64,000 nt of DNA, from positions 310,001 through 374,000 of the forward strand of contig JAZAYU010000224.1 in assembly GCA_038501625.1 (NCBI GenBank), given 5' to 3'. The notes under the pieces were generated by a model. That model saw nothing but the letters and a program-made list of their open reading frames with translations. It did no database searches and was not told the DNA's origin. A program made the position numbers and the translations under genes. Below, in pieces: positions 13,101 to 21,984 of this stretch; the stretch's first letter is position 1; each line of letters begins with the position of its first letter. The stretch is from Corbicula japonica. Its lineage: Eukaryota; Mollusca; Bivalvia; Venerida; Cyrenidae.

Positions 13101-14661
13101 ACATTCAAATTACGATATAGACCAAAACGACAACAAGAAGCTTGCTGCAAATGATAAGTCAGAAGCAAAGTTTATCAGCGCTTTAGAAAGTAAACGAAAA
13201 GTGTTCTCTAGACAAAGCTCTTCTGCTTCACTGACTAAAAACACAGATAGTTTTGGTGATTCCGGCGTAGAAACAATGGATTCTGTGAATTGTTCCGAAA
13301 TTAGGGACCAACCGGATGTATTTGATTTGTCTGACATTGGGGATGAAGATGGTGCCAGAACGCCGCATGTAACAGAGAATTCATCGTCTGTTGTATATAA
13401 CAATGACGAAGATGACGAAGACATGATAGATCCTTTACACGTGCACGAATCTTTGTCACGTGTTTCATCATCAGAATCGCTGGCAAAACTCGATCTAGAT
13501 TCCGAGTTACTTCTTCCATCAAATGATTCAGAAGACTATACAGAAGAACGGGTGATGAATTTCGTAAATGAACATACTTACATGGAAATAGAGCAGATTC
13601 CTTCTGAACCCACCAAAGAGGAAATAGAAAGAATAAACGAAATGAAAAGGAGAGCAGATCAGAAAATCAACAAGGCAAAGCACCTGGAGCAGGCCATTTT
13701 GCAACGTTCATTCACAGTACCATCTTTGACGATGTACAAAAGTCACCTAGAACGTCCTCAAACAGCCCGGCCATCAGCGAACGGTATAAACTGTTCTCAT
13801 ATAGATATTGATCTAAGTTGTGAGGCCCCTCCTAAAGCTGAAATAAAATCATACAGGATGTTCACGGAAAGAGTGAAAAGTGCCAGATCAAGCAGACGAG
13901 AAAAACTGTCAAGCAACGATAAAAGCAGAATGAGCGTTATAGATATATGTAACAGTATTAACACTGATGAGTCAACATCCAACTCGAGCAGTCGGCAGAA
14001 GTGGCCGATGAGACCGTTAACTAGACCTAGATCACCCATAATGAGAAGAGTATTCTCTCCAAGTGAAAAACAATTTAGTTTAGATTTAGAAACTGACGAA
14101 CTTGGTAGAGAAAACAGTGGCAGAAAGAATCCTAGGCAAAGGCGGACAAGATCTGCTGTGTGTGCAAGACGATCTCAGTCGCCGTCTTTAATTATCAGCG
14201 GGGAATCACGTAAAATAGAGAGACCAAAAACCGCCTTGCCGTACACCAAATCAAAACTGGAAAATGATGAAAAGCGCGCAGTTCTTGTTGTTGAACCGCT
14301 AGCAAATGCAGATGAACTTTATCCTAATAAGTCGGCTTTGACCACTTATCACCATGGATTTAAAAGCATTTGGCCGATAGGAAGAAAAATTAATATGATT
14401 CAAGCAAAGAGACCATTCAGGGCATTTGAAATGAACTCTTATTCTAGAAGTATTGAAAGATGCCAGTTCCCTTTCAAAGGCAACAACAATGTTAATATAG
14501 TCACAAAATTGGACGAACCGTTTAATCGTATAACAACACCTAAAATAGTCGGTAAAAACGTGATAAAACTAGAAATGGAAACAGAAAAAGTGAAAAAGCC
14601 TGCTATAAGAAAATTGTCTTTGTATATAACACCAAACAGCACACCTAGAGCGGTTAGATGA
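1128..14661 (+). CDS. EF-hand (calmodulin-superfamily) protein with coiled-coil linker and long disordered tail, eight coding exons
   Basis: Joined coding exons: 1128-1130, 1901-1958, 3279-3425, 4495-4662, 5154-5298, 7200-7348, 11638-11981 and 12898-14661. Together they give 2778 nt, 925 residues plus stop; every junction keeps frame and has GT/AG ends. Layout: residues 20-87 form a degenerate EF-hand pair (second loop at 67-78 lacks the first acidic residue); 88-168 are a Glu/Lys/Arg-rich predicted coiled coil; 175-230 hold two EF-hands with loops at 177-188 and 213-224, with Asp at positions 1, 3 and 5, Gly at 6, and Asp rather than Glu at 12; 231-925 are hydrophilic and probably disordered, with RPxTA motifs near 623 and 779. 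EF-hand proteins bind Ca2+ and switch partner binding; the partner is unknown. The intron directly after the ATG matches classical calmodulin genes. Repeat-rich introns may affect splicing. I do not recognise the exact orthologue. Confidence 0.85.
1131..1900 (+). repeat. Intron 1, almost wholly a 40-bp minisatellite rich in GTAAGT motifs
   Basis: From about 1148 to 1855 the sequence repeats a unit of about 40 bp containing GGCGTAGTAAG, a TGGACATAGTCA segment and a second GTAAGT-type core. Most units therefore carry two matches to the 5' splice-site core GTAAGT or GTAAGC. The array starts within 20 bp of the true donor at 1131 and ends about 45 bp before the acceptor at 1900. Open frames on the minus strand here come from the repeat and are not genes. 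Confidence 0.85.
1901..1958 (+). CDS. Exon 2 of the EF-hand gene
   Basis: 58 nt. The acceptor is TTCCTTTCAG at 1891-1900 and the donor GTAAAC at 1959. It encodes an acidic N-terminus beginning EPEEPEEDA (residues 2-20) plus the first base of codon 21. Phase 0 in and phase 1 out match its neighbours exactly. Confidence 0.75.
1959..3278. other. Intron 2 of the EF-hand gene
   Basis: AT-rich intron without recognisable coding sequence. A tRNA-like remnant lies at 2857-2932 on the minus strand, next to a C-run, a CA run and an AAC microsatellite (about 2933-2978). Around 2145-2225 there is weak resemblance to the palindromic MITE family seen at 45-57 kb. Confidence 0.5.
2857..2932 (-). other. tRNA-like remnant (decayed tRNA or SINE head)
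   Basis: On the minus strand there is an A-box-like TAGCTCAATCGG and a B-box-like GGTTCGATTCC at about tRNA spacing. The anticodon arm does not fold into a regular stem and the acceptor arms do not pair, so a working tRNA gene is unlikely. No poly(A) tail or target-site duplication is obvious. Confidence 0.35.
3279..3425 (+). CDS. Exon 3 of the EF-hand gene: first EF-hand pair, part 1
   Basis: 147 nt, residues 21-69, phase 1 in and out. The acceptor TTTGACAG ends at 3278 and the donor GTAAGT begins at 3426. It encodes helix-loop-helix sequence including NIFPLLKTLGLNP, which is calmodulin-like around the helix that precedes a LGxxPxxxE turn. The loop is not a canonical Ca2+ site. The last 30 bases and the donor have been copied in tandem downstream. 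Confidence 0.8.
3396..3718 (+). repeat. 41-43-bp minisatellite duplicating the exon 3 end and its 5' splice site
   Basis: Eight tandem copies of a unit made of the last 30 bases of exon 3, the donor GTAAGT, and a few intronic bases ending TTTATCG. Seven copies keep a GTAAGT core preceded by AAC, AAT or AAA; the eighth reads ACGTGTCT and has lost it. Copy 1 is the real exon end (donor at 3426). Splicing at any later donor would retain a TAG that is in frame within the first repeat (the frame closes at 3445), so only the first donor keeps the protein. Confidence 0.9.
3719..4494. other. Remainder of intron 3
   Basis: No coding sequence or structured repeat recognised. The stretch at about 3730-3910 has the ACAGTAAAACCCCTTAT wording of a dispersed repeat, but no second copy is clear in this window. 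Confidence 0.4.
4495..4662 (+). CDS. Exon 4 of the EF-hand gene: end of first EF pair and start of coiled coil
   Basis: 168 nt, residues 70-125, phase 1 in and out, acceptor TTTCAAAG at 4487-4494, donor GTATCT at 4663. It opens with FGEIDPSEFEDVV, the second half of an EF-hand (Gly at loop position 6, Glu at 12), followed by long alternating Glu/Lys/Arg runs typical of a single charged helix or coiled coil. Confidence 0.8.
5154..5298 (+). CDS. Exon 5 of the EF-hand gene: charged coiled-coil linker
   Basis: 145 nt, phase 1 in and phase 2 out, acceptor TATCTTCAG at 5145-5153, donor GTAGGT at 5299. It encodes a continuation of the Lys/Glu-rich helix (for example YERKKKEEEDKREKEM) ending in the entry helix of EF-hand 3. 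This exon separates the two EF-hand pairs. Confidence 0.75.
5299..7199 (+). repeat. Intron 5 with a 30-bp minisatellite at 6121-6575
   Basis: The intron contains about 15 head-to-tail copies of a 30-bp unit CATGGCAGGGCAAGTGTTAG plus ten further bases. Because the unit is divisible by three, long open frames run through it (6034-6610), but they have no codon bias of a real gene and encode only a perfect 10-residue repeat. The rest of the intron shows no coding sequence. Confidence 0.85.
7200..7348 (+). CDS. Exon 6 of the EF-hand gene: EF-hands 3 and 4
   Basis: 149 nt, phase 2 in and phase 1 out, acceptor CTGCTGCAG at 7191-7199, donor GTAAGG at 7349. It carries two EF-hand loops: DADDDGVISTQD (177-188) and DTDCDGKVTFE plus Asp from the next exon (213-224), with calmodulin-like helices between (MTDDEL-type segment). 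Acidic residues at 1, 3 and 5 and Gly at 6 predict Ca2+ binding. Asp at position 12 usually lowers Ca2+ affinity or shifts selectivity toward Mg2+. Confidence 0.9.
7356..7500. mobile_element. CCAAT-hairpin MITE copy A, in intron 6 just after exon 6
   Basis: Near-palindrome with arms CTCAAATCTCAAGCATCTGA and its complement around a centre of GATTGGCTGAAAT, GTCGCC and ATTTCAGCCAATC. It belongs to a family with about ten copies in this window. It begins within about 15 nt of the exon 6 donor. Confidence 0.85.
7501..11637. other. Intron 6 of the EF-hand gene
   Basis: About 4 kb of AT-rich sequence with no convincing exon. A degraded copy of the CCAAT-hairpin element lies at about 9100-9180. Short open frames at 10198-10380 and 10991-11230 lack homology, codon bias and splice logic. 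The stretch 9200-11600 holds nothing else that I can identify. Confidence 0.4.
11638..11981 (+). CDS. Exon 7 of the EF-hand gene: end of EF-hand 4 and start of the tail
   Basis: 344 nt, phase 1 in and phase 0 out, acceptor ATTTCAG ending at 11637, donor GTTAGT at 11982. It completes EF-hand 4 with DFKKFLLP, then turns into Ser/Gln/Asn-rich sequence and a short basic helix near EEEKARIQKLKKSM. The GTT donor is slightly weak but keeps the frame into exon 8. Confidence 0.8.
11982..12897. mobile_element. Intron 7, mostly repeats including CCAAT-hairpin MITE copy C
   Basis: At 12345-12480 there is a copy of a dispersed repeat also seen at about 31830-31960 and 43200-43330 (with a CTCAATTAAACCGAGCCTGC core). 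At 12499-12632 lies a hairpin MITE copy, and at 12700-12800 the 5' part of another dispersed repeat (ATATCAGGAATTGCCACA...CCACGCAGCGAAAA). The open frame at 12542-12865 is made of these repeats, not of a gene. Confidence 0.7.
12898..14661 (+). CDS. Exon 8 of the EF-hand gene: disordered C-terminal tail and stop
   Basis: 1764 nt, residues 339-925 plus TGA at 14659-14661; the acceptor TTTTTATTTTAG ends at 12897. The open frame runs unbroken from the acceptor and phase 0 matches exon 7. The product is low-complexity: acidic and Ser-rich first (about 340-560), then basic with Arg/Ser clusters. ERPQTARP (623-630), ERPKTALP (779-786) and RPLTRPRSP are repeated RPxTA-like short motifs. No folded domain is recognised. 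It may be a scaffold or cytoskeletal-binding tail; that is inference only. Confidence 0.85.
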   Translation, partial: DSRQVSLSSISSIDDEVFKDKSSPNTPDTQNKILIDTKEDSEGVDEERIEQTVQEAAGSLHAIREEDEHSNYDIDQNDNKKLAANDKSEAKFISALESKRKVFSRQSSSASLTKNTDSFGDSGVETMDSVNCSEIRDQPDVFDLSDIGDEDGARTPHVTENSSSVVYNNDEDDEDMIDPLHVHESLSRVSSSESLAKLDLDSELLLPSNDSEDYTEERVMNFVNEHTYMEIEQIPSEPTKEEIERINEMKRRADQKINKAKHLEQAILQRSFTVPSLTMYKSHLERPQTARPSANGINCSHIDIDLSCEAPPKAEIKSYRMFTERVKSARSSRREKLSSNDKSRMSVIDICNSINTDESTSNSSSRQKWPMRPLTRPRSPIMRRVFSPSEKQFSLDLETDELGRENSGRKNPRQRRTRSAVCARRSQSPSLIISGESRKIERPKTALPYTKSKLENDEKRAVLVVEPLANADELYPNKSALTTYHHGFKSIWPIGRKINMIQAKRPFRAFEMNSYSRSIERCQFPFKGNNNVNIVTKLDEPFNRITTPKIVGKNVIKLEMETEKVKKPAIRKLSLYITPNSTPRAVR

Positions 14662-15853
14662 ACAAACAATTTTGAGGTTAACAAAGGAGCGGAACAGTTA
14701 TTAAAATGCAGCTAGTCTAAAGTTTTGTGGTCAGTCACAATCGTGTTTACAAGTTGAATAGTGCTGTGATATGCTGTTAAATACATGGTCCGTTTTACAA
14801 AAGAAATGGCATTACTTAATCGCTTACCACTTTTATCGATTCTTCATATTTATTTTTTTTTATATTTTCATTTCATTTCATGTACAGGCTCAAAACACCG
14901 AGCCTGCAATATTTTCTTATTTCTTCTGAATCTCGTTCTGTGGTTTCTAGAGTGCTCTTTTATGTACGGTTATCATTATATTTCGCGCTGGTTTAATTTT
15001 TGTATATTTCGCGCTAGGCAGTGCGCGCAAAATCAAACCCTAGTGAATATTACCACATGGTATCATATTCGACGAGAATAATATAGCAGCGTTAATTTAT
15101 GTTTGCGTGTCTAATGTTATTTGAGTCATATGCGCGAAAATTCGGCCCCTCAAAATTAAATGATACCACAGTAAAGTAAAAATCCGAGGAGATAAACTTT
15201 ATAATAAACTGAGCAATAGGCTAGAAACTGCAGTACTGTGTAAGCATCCTTGTAAGACATTTTCATTTCTGCTGTCAGTATCCAGTTACTTTTTCTGCTG
15301 TTTTGTTTTGTTTGTTTCACAATCAGACATTACAATGTTGAGTTTTTAGGCAATTTGCGACATTAACTGCACAACAAAACATCTTTTAAGATAAAAAGGA
15401 AGTACATTTTTATTTATTCTGAATCGAAATTTTAGCACTTTTATTTTAACTTTACAAATATATGAACAACAAGCAATAACACTTTTTTGTGTCTAACTGT
15501 TGAAAAAGGTTCGAAGAACAATGTAAAACCAAGAAACTTGGGAGGCAAAGCAGTCCTGTGACATAATTTTACAAACTTAATTACAGAAATTTACTGCTTA
15601 TCTTCAACCGAAACTTGATTTCTTTGGAAAACATGTTCTGTTATGCTTTCTTCTGTAAAGAAAAAGACAGTACCCAACCCTCAGTATCGCTACGTGTATA
15701 TGTTTTATAATAGTTTTACGGAGCTTTTGTGAAGAGGTTTTGAGAGATGCAAATCTCTTAGGTCTGTTATCGTTGATTGTGTTAATTTATTTTTGTATTG
15801 GTCCGATTTAACAAGTACTCATAATTGACTGTTATTTAAATGCCAGGGTCATG

Positions 15854-15952
15854 ATAATAAAACTAAGACTGGAGACCAGTTTCAAATCTCTAGCCAATCA
15901 GATGCTTGAGATTTGAGACTGGTCTCCAGATTAAGTTTTATGGTCTTGAACA
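15854..15952. mobile_element. CCAAT-hairpin MITE copy D (internally deleted)
   Basis: Both outer arms are present (CTGGAGACCAGTTTCAAATC and the inverted GATTTGAGACTGGTCTCCAG), but only one CCAAT box remains because the centre has collapsed. Same family as the copies at 7356, 12499 and 20624. Confidence 0.75.
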
Positions 15953-16879
15953 CAGTTGTTCGATTTGACGACCTGTTTTTTTCCAACAACTTTACGTTCG
16001 TCACTATAATGTTGACGGTCGATAACATTTGCAAAAATACGTTTGCCAATTGAAACTTGGTAATAGAAGTAATGACAAGTGATTCCTGTTGATAAAATAT
16101 TATCATGAAAAGGACGAAGCTTAGTATAACCACAGTTAAGAATAGGAATGGATGCCGTGATCCCAATCCATATCTCGAGAAGCCTATGCCAATGACGTTA
16201 TTAACTACATTTCACGTCATTAGTCAATATAACCTTTCGGAATAAACATAGAAAATCATAGAATTAACAGTGATTCTGTGATTATCTAAGTGTCTAGATA
16301 GATTATTTTTACCTATTACAGACATAACCCCATTGAATTTTTATCGCATATTTCGACTGTTTTTGATTTTAACATAGAATATTACACTGGCTTACTTGCC
16401 GTACACACAGCTACGTCTAACACGAACTATTCATTTAATAGGGAAAATTCTAAAAAGGAAGAATTTGCACCCCCCCCCCCCTTCAATTCAAAAAGAGGTT
16501 GTCTTAACAATAAAATGCCTTGAAATGTCATGTTAACTTTCAAATTCCCTTTAAATAACGATTGATGTGAAATGTTGGCTGTTTTGCAGACTGATCTGCT
16601 GGCGGACACAGTCTGTTTCCGACAGAAACATCTTACTAGAAATAAATTAACAAAGTACTCAGTCTTACTTGATCTCTGTAGTGAATCCTGTGACGGAGGT
16701 TTATCTTTGACGAACTACGATACTGCAAAATTGAAGCTTGAATGTATTGTGTTGTTTTATTTTTCTGTGAAACGTGGTGTCGCGACGACCCTTACTCGGC
16801 CCAAGATCATAAAACTGACATTGGAAACCAGTCTCAAATCTCTGATTGGCTGCAGAGGAGACAAACTAAGTCTTGAGAT

Positions 16880-17145
16880 ATCCATTTTATGCCCACACAA
16901 AATGGGAGACATATAGAGTTGCACTCGTCCGTCCGTACGTACGTCCCCAAATCTTGTGGCATCAACTCCTCCGAAACTTTCAAGCGGATTTCTTTCAAAC
17001 TTGCACAGTTGAACAAGCATGATGTGTAGATGATCGTATAGATTTTTTTCCTGCAACCGTTTTTACCAGATTGATGGCCCTTTGTTATTTTAAATTTTGT
17101 TGCAGCAGTGGGGGCATCAGTGTCCGGGGACATATTCTAGTTAGT
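16880..17145 (-). mobile_element. 3' end of a pearl-like or Helitron-like dispersed element (minus orientation)
   Basis: Shares a long inverted match with 49910-50165: a segment with CATCAACTCCTCC and GGACGGACG followed by AACTCTATA and a small hairpin TCCCATTTTGTGTGGGCA. This 'GGACGGACG plus terminal hairpin' end recurs in other elements of this window. Confidence 0.6.
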
Positions 17146-17768
17146 TTGAAGATATTGGGCCTTGAACTGAGGAGATCCGTTTCAGTACCTCGTAATGTGT
17201 AGCGGACTGGGAGTTAAGTTACACGGACACAGACTGTTTACAGTAGCGTTCGTCTTAAACTGGTAATTTATAGTGAGTTGCGGGCCAAATACGTTAACAC
17301 AATTATATTTGTATTCGGTAGCGCCAGACTAGCTACTGGTTATCATTAGTGAGTTGAAAGGCGATTTATTATAATAAACTGTAGACAATAGCAACACGCT
17401 GGTAACTGATGTTTATAATGAGTTTGCAGAAAAGCAGTGTACTTTGAAACAACGTCCGACTCGAATCTAAAATATTCGGTCTTTGATTATAGTAAAATCC
17501 TAAGCCAGTCGCCAAGACAAGCTTATTGTCGAAACAATTGTAATTATGCATTTTAACCACTGATATCCTAGTTTCCAATGGTCCAAGATTTTAAAAAGTG
17601 ATCCGCATTTACGGCCATTTGAAATATTCTCATTAAATGCGGCTAAAAAACTCACTTGCTTGCAGCAGTGTATGCGTATGTTAGACTTTAAACTTCCATG
17701 GGATAAACTTAGTTTTAGTATTTCTTATTCGGTCAATTTTATCACATCAGTCTCAGAACGTGTAAAGA

Positions 17769-17971
17769 TCACGGGAAATTCATATGGTGAATACTGTGTG
17801 ACTTAAGGTTCCATTTGGTATTAAATCGTTTATTACACGTCGGACATTGGTAAGGTAGGTTTCCCTGATGTAACCTCAAGTGCGCGCGCAGGCTGTCACT
17901 CCTAGTCAGTTCTTTCCCACATACTTCACATGTATAGCTTCCGTAACCTCTTCGGCGACTTCTACTGGGAC
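17769..17971 (-). CDS. Terminal zinc-finger exon Z1 (two C2H2 fingers)
   Basis: Read on the minus strand, the exon starts after TTTTCAG (acceptor at 17973-17972), phase 1, and runs 67 codons to TGA at 17769-17771. Finger 1 is CEVC-x12-H-x3-H with helix contacts R/D/S/A at -1, 2, 3 and 6. Finger 2 is CPTC-x12-H-x3-H with T/W/N/S. The inter-finger linker QGNLPYQ is a degenerate form of TGEKPY. This is the most 3' member of the array. It is missing from simple longest-ORF views because it has no ATG of its own. Confidence 0.8.
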
Positions 17972-18054
17972 CTGAAAATTAAAAAAAATTCAGATTCTAG
18001 AGGTTTCCGAGTGAGAAACATATCAACTATACTATACATGTATAAAACCGCGTC

Positions 18055-18327
18055 GTTAGTCCGGTATTCTATAGTTCCGTGATGCGTTATCCGTGATCCG
18101 TGTCCGTGTCCGCGTCCGTGTCCGCGATTTTTCACTCACCAAAGATATCGTTGGGTATATTCCATACCTCTGTGTCCGTTCCACGTCGCGGACACGAACA
18201 CAGACGCGGAAGGATACGGAGGTATGGAATAAACCCAACGATATCTTTGGTGAGTGAAAAATCGCGGACACGGACGCGGACACTGACACGGATCACGCAC
18301 CACGGAACTATGGAATACCGGCCTTAG
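18055..18327. mobile_element. Foldback MITE built of GTGTCCGCGTCC-type hexamers
   Basis: Long inverted repeat. The left arm begins GGTATTCTATAGTTCCGTGA and the right arm ends with its complement TCACG..GGAACTATGGAATACC. The arms contain stacked CGGACA hexamers and a CACCAAAGATATCGTTGGGT block, meeting at a centre near 18187. A second, partial copy occupies 18780-18945 and a fragment 18330-18450. Open frames on both strands give the same SVSASVSAIF peptide because the sequence is palindromic. Confidence 0.85.
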
Positions 18328-18779
18328 CTTGGTTAGGCCGGACCTCCATAGTTCCGTGAACGTGGTCCTCGTACGTGTCCGTGTCCGCAGCCGCTAATTT
18401 TATTTCCGTGAAGTGCTATTCCATACCTCCGTCACTGTGCGCGTGAAACATAAGTAAGTGCTATTTTCAGTCGTTAAATATTCATAAAATGTATCTGAGT
18501 AAATAAATTATAACATATAATTACTTATGTTAAGAGGTGTGATTGCAAATCAAAGTATATTAAATAGAAAACGGCATGATCATATATGGTAGCTACGGGA
18601 CATTTATAAACATCGGTAAAAACATGGAGCATTCTACCATCTCGTTAGAGAGCTGAAATGATCTTCAGGGGAGTTCCATTCGATAAAAAAGATCATTTTA
18701 AGCAATTATCTTGTTTGCTGCCTTTGAGCGAGGCATGTAGTTTCCTGTACAATGTTCATCCGGGAACTGTCCGTGTACA

Positions 18780-18945
18780 TGAAAAATCGCTCATTGAGCG
18801 AAACGTCGCGAACACGAACGCGGAACGGACACGGAGGTATGGAATATACCCAACGATATCTTTGGTGAGTGAAAAATCGCGGACACGGACGCGGACACGG
18901 ACACGGATCACGTATCACGGAACTATGGAATACCGACCTTAGTCA
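18780..18945. mobile_element. Second copy (right arm) of the hexamer foldback MITE
   Basis: Matches the right arm of 18055-18327, including GGAGGTATGGAATA, the ATATCTTTGGTGAGTGAAAA block, CGGACA hexamers and the terminal GGAACTATGGAATACCG. The left arm is truncated. Confidence 0.75.
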
Positions 18946-19639
18946 TAGTCTCGTTTTCAAACTTCATGCCAGTGCGTGAATATATTGGCCAACGTCTTAT
19001 ACATGCACCTGAGCCAGTGGCGTCTGCACAGTAAACAAAAATCAAGGACAGGTATACAGAAAACTAGAAACTCGGACCTGAAGATCCAATCATCTATCAC
19101 TTAAAGATTCGAGTGTATACTGCTCAAAATTCGATAAGGATCACTTTAAAATTGTGTTCATTCCTTACATAAGGTTGCAACAAAAAATATTTGTTTTGAT
19201 TCAGAAAATTTGTTCATTTGACATCAGCTTTGTGCCTAAACAAAGGAATGAGCCGTCAAACTGTTGAAGTGAAACAGCGGTTAAAACCTGGTAGGGGCAA
19301 TAATTCGGGATGAAACGGAAGGTGATCTCTTTCAAAGTTTGAGTAGTACATATATTACCTGTACTTCAACAATAATTATTTAAAACAAAATCTGTTTCAT
19401 ACACAAACGTTACTAATATTAGACATAAATTAATGATACAGAATTACGTGTAAAAGGAACTTGGAAGCGAAAAAGTTAATAACTGAAAAACGACATTGCC
19501 CGATACGGAATTGCTTATCTGCACTGTGCTAAAATTATTCATGGGTATACATGTATAATAAATGTTAGTATAAAATTCGTTATGTCACATCAGTATCTAA
19601 CTATTTTTGGTGTTCCGCATAACATCTGTCGCCTGCTTC

Positions 19640-20280
19640 CAGGAAGTTTAAAAAGTTGATAAATATCAAGAAGATCAAGAAACGAGGCCACGCCACAAAA
19701 CAGCATTTTTACACTTCAACAGTGTTCTTTCAAACTAAAGTTATTGAGCACGTCTGGACCCAAATCTAATCACAAGCTAGGCTTGCAAACTAACTGCCTA
19801 CAAACCAAATTATAGCAAATTATCCCCATTTTACCTCAAGCTATTAAGCATTTTTTTTCTATTTTAGCAAAGGTATCCATGATCTAACTTGCCTCAAATG
19901 AAAACTTCAGCAAAATACCCCCATTTTAACACAAATTAATAAGGGGAAACTGTTCCTATTTTAAGTTATATTGACCTTAACCAAATCCAATCTAGATGAT
20001 CATACAAGCTTGTCATATCCTAAGTTTCAGCAAGATTGGTCTATCCAAACTAAAGTTATTGACCAGAAACTGTTTTTCTAATTTAGTCACAGTTACCATG
20101 ACTTTGACCCGACCGGCCTAAAATCCATCCCAAGCTAGGTCTTCACGTAAGCTTGCATTATTCAAGGTTTCAGCGATATTGATTTATGCAAACTGGTTTT
20201 TGACTGGAAACCCTCTTTGACGCTGCCTTCCCGCATGACCGCACGCCTGCCATACCCCAATCTAATAACTAGGATTTGTG
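19640..20280 (+). repeat. Degenerate pearl-like tandem element
   Basis: Contains loosely repeated units of roughly 100-130 bp with TTATTGACCAGAAACTG and ACCTTGACC wording, ending in a GCCTGCCATACCCCAATC, TAATAACTAGG tail. The same tail wording ends the element at 29455-30405 and a fragment at about 47060-47115. Confidence 0.5.
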
Positions 20281-20623
20281 GTTAAAATGGTAGAATTCAG
20301 GTTGCATTGAAATACTACAATTACTGAATAATTCACAAAAAACGCCAATTATGTATAACTTTTATTTCATGAAACTAAATCAATTAATTTTATAATACAT
20401 AGGTTTTCGTAGTATTTATCCTTACAAAGTGTAAACTATGACAAAGTTTGCTTGAAAGGGACAGTACTTCAAATGTTGGCAACCATGATGACAACACATT
20501 TCGTGTTTGAAAGCAAAATGTTAACTGTATAAATTTAAGTCAAAGTCATAATAAAGTATCAGGTTAAGTCTTTTGAAAAGTGTTTTACACAAATTTTGGA
20601 CAGTAAGGACTTAAAGATGGCTG

Positions 20624-20769
20624 TGCCTAAGGTTATAAAACTGAGCATAGAAACCAGTCTCAAATCTCAAGCATCTGATTGGCTGAAATGGCGACTAGTC
20701 GCCATTTCAGCCAATCAGATGATTGAGATTTGAGACTGGTTTCCATGCTCAGTTTTATAACCTTGGGCA
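20624..20769. mobile_element. CCAAT-hairpin MITE copy F (full length)
   Basis: About 146 bp, nearly perfect palindrome. Ends are CCTAAGGTTATAAAACTGAG and CTCAGTTTTATAACCTTGGG; the centre is ATGGCGAC, then GTCGCCAT. It contains one ATTGG and one CCAAT box as inverted partners. Confidence 0.9.
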
Positions 20770-20939
20770 CTGGTCAAGTATCAGGACAAAAAAAGTGTTT
20801 TCAAATACCATGATTTATTATTTACATTGTTTAAGATATGCAGACAATGTAAACATAATATAAGCTAATTTCAACGTACATATTTGAAAGCCGAAGTTGT
20901 AACAACGTTACTGAAGCAGTAAAATTCATGCAAAACAGG

Positions 20940-21085
20940 GTCCCAGATCTTAAAACTAAGTTTTGATATCAGTCTCAAATCTCAAGGATCTTATTGGCTG
21001 AAATGGCGACTGGTCGCCATTTCAGCTAATCAGATGCTTGAGATTTAAGACTGATCTCCACATTTAGTCTTATGATCTTGGACAC
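20940..21085. mobile_element. CCAAT-hairpin MITE copy G
   Basis: Same family, more diverged at the outer ends (CCCAGATCTTAAAACTAAG on the left, CTTATGATCTTGGACAC on the right). One CCAAT box has decayed to CTAAT. Confidence 0.8.
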
Positions 21086-21217
21086 TGGTCCGAAAATATA
21101 CTTATTAGTCCAAACTTTTAGAGAAATTCGCACCTTTTCAGTCATTTCTAGGCATTACATATCGGCACAATGGTTATTAACTAAATCTGAGACATTGAAG
21201 TATCCCACCCTGGGTTG

Positions 21218-21360
21218 AAGGTTATAAAACTGAGATTGGAAACCAGTCTCAAATCTCAAGCATCTGATTGGCTGAAATGGCGACTGGTCGCCATTTCAGC
21301 CAATCAGATGCTTGAGATTTGAGACTGGTTGCCATGCTCAGTTTTATAACCTTGGGCACT
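21218..21360. mobile_element. CCAAT-hairpin MITE copy H (full length)
   Basis: Nearly perfect palindrome with the family centre ATGGCGACTGGTCGCCAT and intact ATTGG/CCAAT pair. It lies only 130 bp from copy G. Confidence 0.9.
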
Positions 21361-21699
21361 GAACTGTGAATAGGCAGCTTTAAGAATCGTTTGAAAAGAA
21401 CGTAACGTAAAATGTGTCAATATGGAGTAACCATTGTAGTTGCCAGAAACAGCTTTGTGGACGATGACTATAAAATTTAATCGTTTCTATGACTGCTTTA
21501 AAATGTTTAGAAGGTATAAGCAATATTAAGTTTCAGGTTTAAATATTATGTATATGAGAACAACTTCAACATTGGTCGAGCAGGAGCTATCATTTCTTTA
21601 TGTCAGACAACTTTGTGTTGATAATATATTCAGGGTTTTCTATCAATATTACAGATAATTTTAAATTTATAAGCAGCATTAAGTTTCAGTTCAAAGTTG

Positions 21700-21920
21700 G
21701 TTTAAAGGATCATGTTTGTTATAAGTATGTCAATTCAAATAAGTCGCCACAAACAATTAACGAAAATGAGAACCCTTTGGGTTACCGCACTGGAATGGTC
21801 AGTGGCAAAACAAATTGCCACTGGGGGCTTAAACCAGGTTCTGGGTGCACCAACCTCACACTTGCCCTAACAGGTTCTCAAATCAACACACAAATACAAG
21901 TTGTCTTGGTGAAATAACTC
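21700..21920 (+). repeat. Dispersed repeat (SINE-like), 3' part
   Basis: Shares AGTCGCCACAAACAATTAAC and GTGGCAAAACAA...TTAAACCAGGTTCTGGGTGC with 24745-25000, 25110-25260, 33470-33690 and, inverted, 41130-41285. A complete consensus would start with ATATGCATATCAGGAATTGC. No pol III promoter boxes are clear, so the class is uncertain. Confidence 0.6.
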
Positions 21921-21984
21921 AAAGTTTTGGCTTCAAAGAACATGGTATGTTCCACGTTGTATCACATTTACTTCAAAAAGGTAT

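Larger units (their letters stand above)
14662..17768. other. Convergent intergenic region and 3' UTRs
   Basis: The + strand gene ends at 14661 and a candidate poly(A) signal AATAAA lies at 15203-15208. On the other side the minus-strand zinc-finger array ends at 17769. Between them are CCAAT-hairpin copies D (15854-15952, one half-loop lost) and E (16799-16853, half copy) and a dispersed repeat end at 16880-17145. Poly(C) at about 16471-16481. No further gene seen. Confidence 0.5.
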
